Assembly: GCF_036881715.1 (NCBI RefSeq)
Contig: NZ_JBAKBF010000001.1
Location: 124,001-188,000, forward strand
Origin: Pannonibacter anstelovis
GTDB taxonomy: Bacteria > Pseudomonadota > Alphaproteobacteria > Rhizobiales > Stappiaceae
Reading direction: 5' to 3'
DNA: 64,000 bases
A program made the position numbers and the translations under genes. The notes under the pieces were generated by a model. The model saw nothing but the letters and a program-made list of their open reading frames with translations, searched no databases and was not told where the DNA came from. The first letter of the stretch is position 1; each line of letters begins with the position of its first letter. This document shows positions 34,335-43,829 of the stretch, piece by piece.

Positions 34335-34424
34335 GCGCTGCCGCGAGCTCGAGAATGCTGACGGCGCGATCAGGCGCTGCAGCTGGTCCGTATCCGGCGG
34401 AATGGCCGGAAAAAATCTCTCAAG

Positions 34425-34456
34425 TGCCCTGCGCACATCTGCTGCAGGGCATTTTT
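34425..34456 (+). terminator. Rho-independent terminator after secG
   Basis: TGCCCTGC and GCAGGGCA enclose an 11-base loop and are followed by TTTTT. It ends the secG transcript about 65 bp before pyrG. Confidence 0.8.
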
Positions 34457-34519
34457 GTTGTGTTTAACCACTGGACCCCGCTGGCCGATCCGGCAGGGAC
34501 CACAGTATGGTGTTGCTCC

Positions 34520-36148
34520 ATGGCGCGATACGTTTTCATCACTGGCGGCGTGGTTTCCTCGCTCGGGAAGGGTCTGGCATCGGCTGCGCTTGGCGCCCTG
34601 CTTCAGTCCCGCGGTTACAAGGTCCGGCTTCGCAAGCTCGACCCCTATCTCAACGTCGATCCGGGCACCATGAGCCCGTATCAGCACGGCGAAGTCTTCG
34701 TCACCGACGACGGCGCCGAGGCCGATCTTGATCTTGGTCACTATGAGCGCTTCACCGGGCGCCCAGCGACCAAGCAGGACAACATCACCACCGGCCGCAT
34801 CTATCAGGACATCATCGCCAAGGAACGCCGCGGCGATTATCTGGGCGGTACGGTGCAGGTGATTCCGCACGTCACCGATGCCATCAAGGCCTTCGTGCTG
34901 GACGGCAACGACGATGTCGATTTCGTGCTGGTCGAGATCGGCGGCACGGTGGGTGACATCGAAGGCCTGCCGTTCTTCGAGGCGATTCGCCAGCTCGGCA
35001 ATGATCTGCCGCGCGGTCAGGCGATCTACATTCACCTGACGCTGATGCCCTATATCGCCAGCGCCGGCGAGATGAAGACCAAGCCGACCCAGCATTCGGT
35101 CAAGGAGCTGCGCTCCATCGGTATCCAGCCGGACATCCTGATGATCCGCTGCGACCGCCACATTCCGGAAAACGAGCGGCGCAAGCTGTCGCAGTTTTGT
35201 AATGTGCGGGAAAGCGCCGTCATTCCGGCCTATGATGTGGCCTCGATCTACGATGTGCCGATCGCCTATCACAAGGAAGGCCTCGACGAGGAAGTCCTCA
35301 AGGCTTTCGGCATCACTGGCGCACCGGCACCCAAGCTCGACCGCTGGGAAGAGATCTCCCGCCGTATCGCCAATCCGGAAGGCGAAGTGACCATCGCCAT
35401 CGTCGGCAAGTACACCGTGCTGAAGGACGCCTACAAGTCGCTGATCGAGGCGCTTGTCCATGGCGGCATCGCCAACAACGTCAAGGTGAAGCTGCAGTGG
35501 ATCGAGTCCGAGACCTTCGAAAAGGAAGATCCGGCGCCGTATCTTGAAGGCGTTGCCGGCATTCTGGTCCCCGGTGGCTTTGGCGAGCGTGGCGCGGAAG
35601 GCAAGATTGCCGCTGCCCAGTTCGCGCGTACCCGTAACGTGCCCTATTTCGGTATCTGCTTCGGCATGCAGATGGCGGTGCTGGAAGCGGCACGTAATCT
35701 TGCAGGCATCACGAAGGCCAGCTCTACCGAATTCGGCCCCGCCGAAGAGCCGGTTGTCGGCCTGATGACCGAGTGGACGCGCGGAAACGAGAAAGAGCAG
35801 CGCCAGGCGGGCGATGATCTCGGCGGCACCATGCGCCTTGGCGCCTATCAGGCGGCGCTGAAGCCGGGCTCGCGCATTGCCGAAGTCTATGGCAGCACGC
35901 TGATCTCGGAGCGCCACCGCCACCGCTATGAGGTGAACATTGGCTACCGTGAGCAGCTGGAAAGCTGCGGCCTGGTCTTTGCCGGCACCTCTCCGGACGG
36001 GGTTCTGCCAGAGACGGTGGAAATCAGCGGTCATCCGTGGTTCATCGGCGTGCAGTACCACCCGGAACTCAAGTCCCGTCCGTTCGAGCCGCATCCGCTG
36101 TTCGCTTCCTTCATCGAAGCGGCCATCAAGCGCAGCCGTCTCGTCTGA
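34520..36148 (+). CDS. pyrG: CTP synthase
   Basis: Aminates UTP to CTP using glutamine and ATP. 542 residues. The synthetase domain starts MARYVFITGGVVSSLGKG, with LDPYLNVDPGTMSPYQHGEV and KPTQHSVKELRSIGIQPD. The C-terminal class I amidotransferase domain has the nucleophile Cys in YFGICFGMQ and VQYHPELKSRP. The ribosome binding site is weak. In-frame codons upstream to 34355 are unlike the family and overlap the secG terminator. Confidence 0.98.
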   Translation: MARYVFITGGVVSSLGKGLASAALGALLQSRGYKVRLRKLDPYLNVDPGTMSPYQHGEVFVTDDGAEADLDLGHYERFTGRPATKQDNITTGRIYQDIIAKERRGDYLGGTVQVIPHVTDAIKAFVLDGNDDVDFVLVEIGGTVGDIEGLPFFEAIRQLGNDLPRGQAIYIHLTLMPYIASAGEMKTKPTQHSVKELRSIGIQPDILMIRCDRHIPENERRKLSQFCNVRESAVIPAYDVASIYDVPIAYHKEGLDEEVLKAFGITGAPAPKLDRWEEISRRIANPEGEVTIAIVGKYTVLKDAYKSLIEALVHGGIANNVKVKLQWIESETFEKEDPAPYLEGVAGILVPGGFGERGAEGKIAAAQFARTRNVPYFGICFGMQMAVLEAARNLAGITKASSTEFGPAEEPVVGLMTEWTRGNEKEQRQAGDDLGGTMRLGAYQAALKPGSRIAEVYGSTLISERHRHRYEVNIGYREQLESCGLVFAGTSPDGVLPETVEISGHPWFIGVQYHPELKSRPFEPHPLFASFIEAAIKRSRLV

Positions 36149-36194
36149 GGGCAGAGCGGTCATTCAGGCCGGAGCAGGGCAGGGAGTGAGTGGC

Positions 36195-37031
36195 ATGGCA
36201 GCGGCGGCAAAGGCACGCGGACTGGATCATGTGGTGATTGCGGTCCGGGATCTTGACCAGGCGGCAGAGGCCTTCGAGGCGCTCGGCTTCACGCTGACGC
36301 CCCGCGCCCGCCACCCCTGGGGAACAGAGAACCGTCTGGTCCAGCTGGACGGTGCTTTCCTTGAACTGCTGACAGTCCCGTCCGGTGCCGCCATCGTGCC
36401 GGCCACAGGAACCGCCTTTTCCTTCGGCCGGTTCAATCAGGATTTTCTGGAGACACGGGAAGGTGCATCCATGCTGGTGCTGGACAGCACCAGCGCGGCA
36501 GAAGACCGTGCAGCCTTTGCGGCCGCAGGGTTGCCGGTGTTCGATCCCTTCTCCTTTGGCCGGGAAGCTGCTGCGCCTGATGGCACCGTGCGCAAGGTCG
36601 GGTTTGACCTGACCTTTACCCGGGACGCGGATGCGCCGGAGATTGGCTTCTTCACCTGCCACAATCTCTATCCGGAAAATTTCTGGAGGCCGGAGTTCCA
36701 GCGCCATGCCAATGGTGCGGCTGCGCTGGCCGAAGTGATTCTGGTAGCGCGGGATCCGGCTGACCATCACATTTTCCTTGAAGGCTTCACCGGCGTGCGG
36801 GAACTCAGGGCCACCAGTCTTGGCATTGAATGCCAGACAGCCCGTGGCAAGATCTCGATCCTGTCGCCCGTTGCCTACCGCCACCTTCTCGGTGATGCGG
36901 CAGCCGATGCGCTGCCGGGAGCGTTGCCCTGCATTGCCGCCCTTCGGTTGACGGGTAAGAACGTTGCTGCCCGGTCCGTCATTCCTGCTGGCAGCCTTTG
37001 CGGCGTGACGCTGGTCGTGGAGCCTGGCTGA
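36195..37031 (+). CDS. VOC/glyoxalase-like domain protein
   Basis: 278 residues with two glyoxalase-fold modules. The first opens GLDHVVIAVRDLDQAAEAFEALGFTLTPRARHPWGTENR, followed by DGAFLELLTV. This matches the large VOC group annotated Glyoxalase-like (PF13468 type) rather than GloA. AGGGAG lies about 10 bases before the ATG. The substrate is unknown. It follows pyrG closely (46 bp), possibly in the same transcript. Confidence 0.85.
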   Translation: MAAAAKARGLDHVVIAVRDLDQAAEAFEALGFTLTPRARHPWGTENRLVQLDGAFLELLTVPSGAAIVPATGTAFSFGRFNQDFLETREGASMLVLDSTSAAEDRAAFAAAGLPVFDPFSFGREAAAPDGTVRKVGFDLTFTRDADAPEIGFFTCHNLYPENFWRPEFQRHANGAAALAEVILVARDPADHHIFLEGFTGVRELRATSLGIECQTARGKISILSPVAYRHLLGDAAADALPGALPCIAALRLTGKNVAARSVIPAGSLCGVTLVVEPG

Positions 37032-37180
37032 CGCAGCCGTTTGGCGGACTGTCTTCACCGGATGTTGACAGCTTCGTGGATAGTCTCAGAAAGTGTTTTT
37101 TCCGGGTTGCGCCCAGCCGCCTTCCGGCATAAACACACCGCCAGCAGACGGGCGCAGCGGCGCATCTGTTTCCCTAGCGG

Positions 37181-37256
37181 GAGCGAGTAGCTCAGTTGGT
37201 AGAGCAACTGACTTTTAATCAGTTGGTCCAGGGTTCGAGTCCCTGCTCGCTCACCA
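37181..37256 (+). tRNA. tRNA-Lys (anticodon UUU)
   Basis: 76 nt with encoded CCA. The acceptor stem is GAGCGAG / CTCGCTC. The D arm is GCTCAGTTGGTAGAGC, the anticodon arm CAACTGA-CTTTTAA-TCAGTTG with TTT at 37214-37216, and the T arm CAGGG-TTCGAGT-CCCTG. All stems pair. No integrase or attachment duplication is visible beside it. Confidence 0.98.
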
Positions 37257-37643
37257 CTCTCCTTAATAACCGGGTCGTTTGATGCTGTGTGCCGGACACA
37301 AGGCGTGCACTGCTTTTCGCGCGCGCGCCGGATTGATTTGAGAGTGCAAGTTCGTTTCAGCTGCAAGAGCCACTTTTTTCTGACATGTAGCGGCGCAAGA
37401 TCTGACCTCTGACAAATTACACATCGTTAGTTGTGCAGATCTACGGATAAAATCGAGTGAGAGCCCTTCCAAACAGCCATTCGGTTAAAAATTGACTGGA
37501 TTGTGTACTGGGTTACTCATAAAATACAATCACAGTAGGTGCGGTGGGTCGCGGGGGCCGTGCAATCTTTTTCAGGTTGCCGATAGCCTCACGTTACGTT
37601 TGTCCCTAGCGCCAGATCGATATCTGGCAGATTGGCTCGCTCG
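37257..37643. other. 387 bp after tRNA-Lys without a clear gene
   Basis: Locally AT-richer DNA (37380-37530) with no recognisable coding pattern, hairpin terminator or RNA gene. It may contain the promoter for the next small frame. Confidence 0.4.
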
Positions 37644-37940
37644 ATGCTGGAAAACCCTGCTTCGCAATCAATGACCTCGCCGGAGTTCGACTTCGTAAAG
37701 GCCAACATCGCCGCCACGCTGACCCTTGTGAATGCACTGATTCATCAAGGAGCTGTGAATCGCGACCTGCTCGACGAGTTCCTGGCGGGTGTGGTCTCCC
37801 AGCTGCCGCACAACCGGCAGACCCTTGCATTGCGGCTGGTCCTGGATCAGTGGCGGCAGGGACTGCGCGACGGCCGCGACGTCGGCGTTGTGATACGTCC
37901 GAGCTTTGAGGTCGTTGACGGCGGGCTTCAGGACAGCTGA
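37644..37940 (+). CDS. Hypothetical protein (98 aa)
   Basis: Reads MLENPASQSMTSPEFDFVKANIAATLTLVNALIHQGAVNRDLLDEFLAG and on: an amphipathic helical protein with ordinary composition, unlike the Arg-rich accidental frames nearby. An in-frame TTG at 37632 is an alternative start, and no strong ribosome binding site is visible. I do not recognise a family. It is a lone gene between tRNA-Lys and ccdA. Confidence 0.5.
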   Translation: MLENPASQSMTSPEFDFVKANIAATLTLVNALIHQGAVNRDLLDEFLAGVVSQLPHNRQTLALRLVLDQWRQGLRDGRDVGVVIRPSFEVVDGGLQDS

Positions 37941-37965
37941 GCTGCCTTGCTTCTTTCCGATCAAG

Positions 37966-38118
37966 CTAGGCTTGCTGAGCAAAGCCGTGCTGTTCAAGGA
38001 TACGAACTGTCTTGCTGCAATCCGCAAGCCTGATGGTTCGTTCGAGGGAGGGCACCTCGCGGCAAGGTGATCGAACTATGTCGATTCCTCGCGGGATGCG
38101 CGCTTCTGCCATCTTCAT
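37966..38118 (-). CDS. Possible small protein (50 aa)
   Basis: Reads MKMAEARIPRGIDIVRS, then a Cys-containing middle, ending ILEQHGFAQQA. AGGGGA lies 5 bases before the ATG. Composition is plausible, but there is no family match. It sits in a 300-bp gap that otherwise looks empty. Confidence 0.25.
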   Translation of the reverse strand: MKMAEARIPRGIDIVRSPCREVPSLERTIRLADCSKTVRILEQHGFAQQA

Positions 38119-38247
38119 TTCATCCCCTGCAATGCGGTAAGACCAAATACCAAGTCTTGCGATGCTGGCGCATCGTGCCTTGAACGCACATGGATCCGGC
38201 GTTGCCCGGTATGGTTTGCGGCAGAATCTCTGACAAAGGTGGCGGGA

Positions 38248-38985
38248 ATGATTCAGGAAGTGACACTGGCAGGTGCTGTTTTCGCCGGAGTTCTGTCCTT
38301 CGTTTCTCCATGCGTGCTGCCGCTGGTGCCGCCTTATCTGGGCTTTATCGCCGGGACCAGCCTTGAAGAGCTCTCTGCCGGCGACCGGACCGAGGAGGCC
38401 GTGCGGCGCGTGTTCTTTGCTGCGCTTGCCTTCGTGGCGGGGTTTTCGACCGTCTTCGTGCTGCTTGGCGCCAGTGCCTCCTTCCTCGGGCAGATGGTGA
38501 CGCAGCATATTCAGATCCTCGGCTATGTCGCCGGTGTGCTCACCATCGTCATGGGGCTGCACTTCCTCGGGCTCTTCCGGATTCCGCTGCTCTACCGGGA
38601 AGCGCGGGTGCATCTGGACCGCAAACCGGCGGGCCTTGCCGGAGCCTATGTGATCGGCCTGGCTTTTGGCTTTGGCTGGACACCTTGCGTGGGGCCTGTT
38701 CTGGCGGCCATTCTGTTCGTAGCCGGCTCCGAGGAAACAGTGGCGCGTGGTGCCATTCTGCTCAGCGCCTATGCCATGGGCCTTGGCATTCCGTTTCTGA
38801 TCGCGGCGCTCTTTGCAGGGCCATTCCTGCGCTTCATGCAGAAGGCCCGCCGCCACATGGGCAAGGTGGAGAAGGGGATGGGCGTCGTTCTGGTGCTCAC
38901 CGGGGTCATGTTCCTGACCGGCCAGATGGCTGTCTTTTCCTATTGGCTGCTCGAGACATTCCCGCAGTTTCAGGTGATCGGCTGA
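38248..38985 (+). CDS. ccdA: Cytochrome c biogenesis/thiol-transfer protein CcdA
   Basis: A 245-residue inner-membrane protein with six TM helices that carries reducing equivalents from cytoplasmic thioredoxin to the periplasm for cytochrome c maturation. The active-site cysteines are in VLSFVSPCVLPLVPPYLGF and GFGWTPCVGPVLAAILF. The ATG at 38248 has AAAGG 9 bases upstream; an in-frame GTG at 38239 is the alternative. There are no cytochrome maturation genes alongside. Confidence 0.95.
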   Translation: MIQEVTLAGAVFAGVLSFVSPCVLPLVPPYLGFIAGTSLEELSAGDRTEEAVRRVFFAALAFVAGFSTVFVLLGASASFLGQMVTQHIQILGYVAGVLTIVMGLHFLGLFRIPLLYREARVHLDRKPAGLAGAYVIGLAFGFGWTPCVGPVLAAILFVAGSEETVARGAILLSAYAMGLGIPFLIAALFAGPFLRFMQKARRHMGKVEKGMGVVLVLTGVMFLTGQMAVFSYWLLETFPQFQVIG

Positions 38986-39017
38986 TCCGTTGGTGACAAC
39001 CGGAAACCAGCTTCTGC

Positions 39018-40295
39018 TTACCTGAAACTTTCCGGAAGGGGTTCGCCAGAAAAGAGTGTCGGCGCGCAGGCCTTCTGTTCCAGTTCAAGACGCAGGCAGG
39101 CAACGGAGGCCGCAGCAGCATTTGCGAAAGGTCCGGCCAGAAGCCGCACGGATTCAGGATCGTCTCCGGCCGGCTGGGTCAAGGCGCGCAAGCCGCTCAT
39201 CTTGTCCGTATGGGCCGAAGCAAAGGTCTCCCAGCTGTCACTGGCCGCGGAGCGTGAGGCATAGCGGCCGATCTCAATGGCAAAATCGCTGCGGCCGATA
39301 CGGTCCGCACTGCCAATGGTGCGTCCGGCCGGGTCGACGGGGCGGATCATCAGGGCACTCCCGTCATCCTCCGGCGGGGTCTGAGCATCTTCTGGCGCAG
39401 GTTCCGGCGGAATGGCCGCGGTCGTTGCAGGCGGCGGCGTGCTTGATGCGGGGAGGCTGACAATCCGGACCGGCCGCACTGGTTCCGCCGGTGACGACAA
39501 CGCCGCAGTTCGCCCCTCGTAGGAGCTGCCCGGAGACTCAGCTACGGCGCCCGCCGGTGACATGATTGCGCTGATGTCTGAGGCGGCAAGAGGCTTTGCC
39601 GCGGCAGAGCCAGGGTCCGCCAGGGTTTCAGGAGCTGGTAATGTCTCTACGGCGGCCTGCCGTGTCTTGCGCGGATCGGGCTTGGGCAGGCTTACCGCGG
39701 TCTTCGGGCTTTTGGCCTCTTCGGGATCCAGCTTCGGCAGATCTCCTGCATCGTGGAGCGTTCCGCTCCGCTCCGATGTGCCTGCAGCGATGTCCGCAAG
39801 CCTTGGCTGGGCAGGTGCGGGGACATTGTTCTCTATCGATCCAGTTATGAGACCGCCGCTGGTCCCGGTCTCGAGCGATGCAAGTCTGTTCGAATAGCCG
39901 TCGTTCAGCTCCGTCATCTGAAGAACACGCCGCCGCAGGGAGACCACCTCTCTTTGCAGCGTTTCCAGCCGTGACTCGAGCAGCCGTATGGATTCTGCAC
40001 CGCCTGTTCCAAGCGGAGAGGGGAGAAGGCCAATGGATACGGTTTCGCCATCCTTCACCACAGCTTCCGTCCGGCCGATACTTCCGGTCGGCCCGGAAAC
40101 CTCGCCAGCAGGCGGCAGCATGACGCCTGCGTAATTCTGCCCGTTGGCCGGACGGGCCGGAGCAAACCAGTAGGCCGAAAAGCCGACAGTGCCGAACAGA
40201 AGCGCGAACAGAGCCCATGCGGCAATGTCGAGGCGTGCCCGGGCCATATCTGACCCGGACCCCCTGACACCGGCATCCTTCTTGCGGCTCTCCAC
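39018..40295 (-). CDS. Membrane-anchored protein with coiled coil and SPOR-like C-terminus
   Basis: 425 residues. One TM helix at about 24-45 (WALFALLFGTVGFSAYWF) is followed by a coiled coil at about 95-130 (RLLESRLETLQREVVSLRRRVLQMTELND). A long Pro/Ala/Ser-rich segment follows. The C-terminal 80 residues (FAIEIGRYASRSAASDSWETF.. ..RLLAGPFANAAAASVACLRL) resemble a SPOR fold, which binds denuded peptidoglycan. A role in cell envelope or division is inferred. It is divergent from glmU. An internal Met at residue 17 is an alternative start. Confidence 0.7.
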   Translation of the reverse strand: MESRKKDAGVRGSGSDMARARLDIAAWALFALLFGTVGFSAYWFAPARPANGQNYAGVMLPPAGEVSGPTGSIGRTEAVVKDGETVSIGLLPSPLGTGGAESIRLLESRLETLQREVVSLRRRVLQMTELNDGYSNRLASLETGTSGGLITGSIENNVPAPAQPRLADIAAGTSERSGTLHDAGDLPKLDPEEAKSPKTAVSLPKPDPRKTRQAAVETLPAPETLADPGSAAAKPLAASDISAIMSPAGAVAESPGSSYEGRTAALSSPAEPVRPVRIVSLPASSTPPPATTAAIPPEPAPEDAQTPPEDDGSALMIRPVDPAGRTIGSADRIGRSDFAIEIGRYASRSAASDSWETFASAHTDKMSGLRALTQPAGDDPESVRLLAGPFANAAAASVACLRLELEQKACAPTLFSGEPLPESFR

Positions 40296-40543
40296 GGTGG
40301 CTATCCTGCACCCGTTACGGCGAATCTGTTGCTATCCATGTGATATCTTGTCCCTAAACATGGTTAACGAACAGGGAATTACTGCGGCCTGCGAGGCTGT
40401 TCTGCAGGGAACTGTGGATCGGCGGCTTGCATCTTTTGCAAAAGGGCGGGAAAAGGCTGGCAAGGGTTCAGGGGGCCCGCCGAAGCGCGGAGCAAGGTGC
40501 GCAGGCCACCTGTGCCCATCAGCAAGACCGGCAGAAAGATCCC

Positions 40544-41899
40544 ATGTCCAACCGCAGCCTCCTTTCCATCATCCTGGCCGCAGGCCTCGGAACACGCATG
40601 CAGTCAAGCTTGCCGAAGGTGATGCACGAGATCGGCAGTCTTCCGCTTATCGGCCATGTGCTGAAGGCCGTAAGCAGTGACGGCAATCGCGTTGCCGTTG
40701 TCGTTGGGCCCGGAATGCCGGCGCTGGAAGCGCTCGTTGCAAAACTGTCGCCCGGCGCGAGCTGCCACGAGCAGACCGAACGGCTCGGCACTGCCCATGC
40801 AGCGCTTGCCGCCCGCAGTGCCCTGACACCCGCTGCCGACGACGTGCTGGTTCTGTTTGGTGATACGCCTCTGGTAACGGCGGATGCGATTGCCCGCGTG
40901 CGGGCGGGGCTGGCGGCAGGGGCCGATGTGGCTGTTCTGGGCTTCGAGGCCGCCAATCCCTTTGGCTATGGCCGCCTCTTGATGCAGGGCAATCAGCTTC
41001 TTGCGATACGTGAGGAAAAAGACGCAAGTGACGAAGAACGAAAGGTAACTTTCTGTAATTCGGGCATCATGGGCTTTCAGGGCGCAATTGCCGCGGAGCT
41101 GCTGTCTGCGATCGGCAACGACAATGCCAAGGGCGAGTATTATCTGACCGACGCCGTGGAGATTGCCAATGCGCGCGGGCTGAAAGTGGTTGCGGCCACC
41201 ACCGGCGAAGATGATGCACGCGGGATTAACAACCGCGTTCAACTTGCTGAATGTGAAGAGATTTTCCAGAACAGAATGCGCCGTGCCGCGCTGGAGCGCG
41301 GCGTCACTCTGCAGGCGCCTTCCACCGTGTTCTTCTCCCATGACACGGTGCTTGAGCCGGACGTTCTGGTGGAACCCAATGTTGTGTTCGGCCCCGGCGT
41401 GCGTGTTGCCTCCGGTGCCCGCATCCGCGCCTTCAGTCATCTGGAGGGGGCTACGGTTGGGGCGGACGCCACAGTTGGTCCCTATGCCCGTTTGCGCCCC
41501 GGTGCGGAACTGGCCCGCGAGACACACATCGGCAACTTCGTCGAGGTGAAGAACGGCAAGATCGGCGAAGGCGCCAAGGTCAATCACCTCAGCTACATCG
41601 GTGATGCCGTGGTGGGGGCTAAGACCAACATCGGAGCAGGCACGATCACCTGCAACTATGACGGCTTCGGCAAGCATCTGACACAGATCGGGGCAGGCAG
41701 CTTCATCGGCTCCAATTCGACGCTCGTCGCGCCGGTGACCATCGGGTCGGGCGCTTATGTGGCGGCTGGCAGCACAGTGACGGAGGAGGTGCCGGATGAC
41801 GCTCTCGTCATTGGCCGGGCCCGCCAGAGCGTGAAGGATGGCAGGGCCAAAGAGCTTCGCGCCCGCTTTGCTGCCGCGAAGGCTGCAAAGAAGAGCTGA
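40544..41899 (+). CDS. glmU: Bifunctional GlcN-1-P acetyltransferase / UDP-GlcNAc pyrophosphorylase
   Basis: Makes UDP-GlcNAc for peptidoglycan and LPS. 451 residues. The N-terminal uridylyltransferase starts MSNRSLLSIILAAGLGTRM with the Lys of SLPKVMHEIG. The linker helix is followed by the left-handed beta-helix acetyltransferase with repeated hexapeptides (DVLVEPNVVFGPGVRVASGA and on) and NHLSYIGDAVVGAKTNIGAGTITCNYDG. The ATG at 40544 is the family start. It is followed by glmS in the same direction, so the UDP-GlcNAc pathway is clustered. Confidence 0.97.
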   Translation: MSNRSLLSIILAAGLGTRMQSSLPKVMHEIGSLPLIGHVLKAVSSDGNRVAVVVGPGMPALEALVAKLSPGASCHEQTERLGTAHAALAARSALTPAADDVLVLFGDTPLVTADAIARVRAGLAAGADVAVLGFEAANPFGYGRLLMQGNQLLAIREEKDASDEERKVTFCNSGIMGFQGAIAAELLSAIGNDNAKGEYYLTDAVEIANARGLKVVAATTGEDDARGINNRVQLAECEEIFQNRMRRAALERGVTLQAPSTVFFSHDTVLEPDVLVEPNVVFGPGVRVASGARIRAFSHLEGATVGADATVGPYARLRPGAELARETHIGNFVEVKNGKIGEGAKVNHLSYIGDAVVGAKTNIGAGTITCNYDGFGKHLTQIGAGSFIGSNSTLVAPVTIGSGAYVAAGSTVTEEVPDDALVIGRARQSVKDGRAKELRARFAAAKAAKKS

Positions 41900-41948
41900 C
41901 GCAACGCAACCTGTCATCGTCTGAAACAGGGTTTGATTTCAACAAACT

Positions 41949-41976
41949 GACCCGTCTCGTCTAAGGGAGGCGGGTC
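41949..41976 (+). terminator. Hairpin between glmU and glmS
   Basis: GACCCGTCTC and GAGGCGGGTC pair over 10 bp with one G-T and an 8-base loop. No T tract follows, so it may be only a partial terminator or a leader structure of glmS 26 bp downstream. Confidence 0.4.
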
Positions 41977-42002
41977 AGATCGTTTCAAAGGGATTCATTT
42001 TC

Positions 42003-43829
42003 ATGTGCGGCATCATCGGTATCGTCAGCCAGAGCGGCGTAGCGCCGCGCCTCGTGGATGCGCTGAAGCGCCTTGAGTACCGGGGCTATGACTCCGCCGG
42101 CATTGCTACGCTCGAAAACGGCATCGTCACCCGCCGCCGCGCGGAGGGCAAGCTGCGCAATCTGGAAGCCGTACTGGAAAAGGCACCGCTGCCAGGCGTT
42201 GTCGGCATCGGCCACACCCGCTGGGCTACCCATGGCGCACCGACCGTTTCCAACGCGCACCCGCATCAAAGCGGTGGCGTTGCCGTGGTGCACAACGGCA
42301 TTATCGAGAACTATCAGGATCTGCGGGCCGAGGCGGTCGCCAAGGACTATCACCCGGTCACCGAGACGGACACCGAAGTGGTCGCGCTTCTGGTCAATGC
42401 AGCCATGGATGAAGGGCTCGGGCCAAAGGAGGCGGTGGCCTCGGTTCTGCCGCGTCTGCGCGGCGCCTTTGCGCTCGCCTTCCTGTTCGAGGGCGAGGAG
42501 AACCTTCTGATCGGCGCAAGACGCGGGTCGCCGCTGGCCATTGGCCACGGTGAGGGCGAAATGTTCTTTGGATCGGATGCCATCGCGCTGGCACCTTTCA
42601 CCGACCGGATCACCTATCTGGAAGAAGGCGACTGGGCCGTTCTCACCCGTGACAGCCTCGCCATTTTCGACCGGCAGAACACCCCCGTCACACGCCCGGA
42701 AAGCAAGTCTTCCGTTGGCGCTGCCATGATCGACAAGGGCAACTACCGCCACTTCATGGCCAAGGAAATTCACGAGCAGCCGGAAGTCATCGGCCACACC
42801 CTTTCGCGCTATCTGGACCTGAGCGCCCGCAAGGTGCGTCTGCCGGATGGTATGAATGTGGACTTCAGCAATCTGACCCGGCTGGTCATGTCCGCCTGTG
42901 GCACGGCTTATTATGCCGGTCTCGTCGGCAAGTACTGGTTCGAGAAATATGCCCGCCTGCCGGTGGAAATCGACGTTGCGTCCGAGTTCCGCTACCGCGA
43001 GCTGCCGGTGTCGAAGGGCGAAATGGCGCTGTTCATCTCCCAGTCCGGCGAAACGGCGGATACGCTCGCCTCGCTGCGCTATTGCAAGCAGGAAGGCCTG
43101 ACCATCGGCGCCATCGTCAACGTGCCGGAATCCACCATCGCCCGTGAGGCCGATGTGGTGTTCCCGACCGTCGCAGGCCCGGAAATCGGCGTGGCGTCCA
43201 CCAAGGCCTTCACCTGCCAGCTGGCGGTTCTGGCTTCGCTTGCGATCGCCGCAGGCCGTCAACGCGGATTCATCAGCGAAGCGGAAGAGGCCGAACTGGT
43301 CGGCGCGCTTGCCGAAGCGCCCGGTCTGGCCGTACAGGCACTTGGCATCGAGCCGCGCATCGAAAAGCTGGCTCCGAGCCTTTCCCGGGCTTCGGACGTG
43401 CTCTATCTCGGCCGCAGCACCAGCTTCCCGCTGGCACTGGAAGGGGCGCTGAAGCTCAAGGAGCTGTCCTACATCCACGCTGAAGGCTATGCCGCCGGCG
43501 AACTGAAGCATGGCCCGATCGCGCTCATTGACGAAAACATGCCGGTGATCGTCATTGCCCCGCATGATGCCATCTATGAGAAGACCGTTTCCAATATGCA
43601 GGAAGTGGCGGCACGCGGCGGCAAGATCCTGCTCATCACCGATGAAAAGGGTGCTGCTGCGTCCGGCCTGGCGGCCAATGAGCAGGTGGTGATGCCCGAG
43701 CTGTCCGGCATCGTTGCGCCGATCATCTACGCCATTCCGACGCAGATGATTGCCTATCACGTGGCTGTGTTCATGGGTACGGATGTGGATCAGCCGCGCA
43801 ACCTTGCCAAGTCGGTCACGGTGGAATGA
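42003..43829 (+). CDS. glmS: Glutamine-fructose-6-phosphate aminotransferase
   Basis: Makes glucosamine-6-phosphate from fructose-6-phosphate and glutamine, the first step toward UDP-GlcNAc. 608 residues. Met-Cys at the start gives the N-terminal nucleophile Cys after Met removal (MCGIIGIV). The glutaminase domain has GHTRWATHG. Two SIS isomerase domains carry SACGTAYYAG, SQSGETADTLASLR and STKAFTCQ. The C-terminus ends NLAKSVTVE. Its stop codon overlaps the following acetyltransferase start (ATGA). Confidence 0.98.
   Translation: MCGIIGIVSQSGVAPRLVDALKRLEYRGYDSAGIATLENGIVTRRRAEGKLRNLEAVLEKAPLPGVVGIGHTRWATHGAPTVSNAHPHQSGGVAVVHNGIIENYQDLRAEAVAKDYHPVTETDTEVVALLVNAAMDEGLGPKEAVASVLPRLRGAFALAFLFEGEENLLIGARRGSPLAIGHGEGEMFFGSDAIALAPFTDRITYLEEGDWAVLTRDSLAIFDRQNTPVTRPESKSSVGAAMIDKGNYRHFMAKEIHEQPEVIGHTLSRYLDLSARKVRLPDGMNVDFSNLTRLVMSACGTAYYAGLVGKYWFEKYARLPVEIDVASEFRYRELPVSKGEMALFISQSGETADTLASLRYCKQEGLTIGAIVNVPESTIAREADVVFPTVAGPEIGVASTKAFTCQLAVLASLAIAAGRQRGFISEAEEAELVGALAEAPGLAVQALGIEPRIEKLAPSLSRASDVLYLGRSTSFPLALEGALKLKELSYIHAEGYAAGELKHGPIALIDENMPVIVIAPHDAIYEKTVSNMQEVAARGGKILLITDEKGAAASGLAANEQVVMPELSGIVAPIIYAIPTQMIAYHVAVFMGTDVDQPRNLAKSVTVE

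Noticed and set aside
34370..36163. A 597-codon - strand frame opposite pyrG, and a similar 520-codon frame opposite guaA (1156-2718)
   Set aside because: Both mirror genes with unmistakable catalytic motifs on the + strand; codon-composition artefacts.
37181..37640. tRNA-Lys as an integration site for a mobile element
   Set aside because: No integrase gene and no duplicated tRNA 3' end was found in the downstream sequence.
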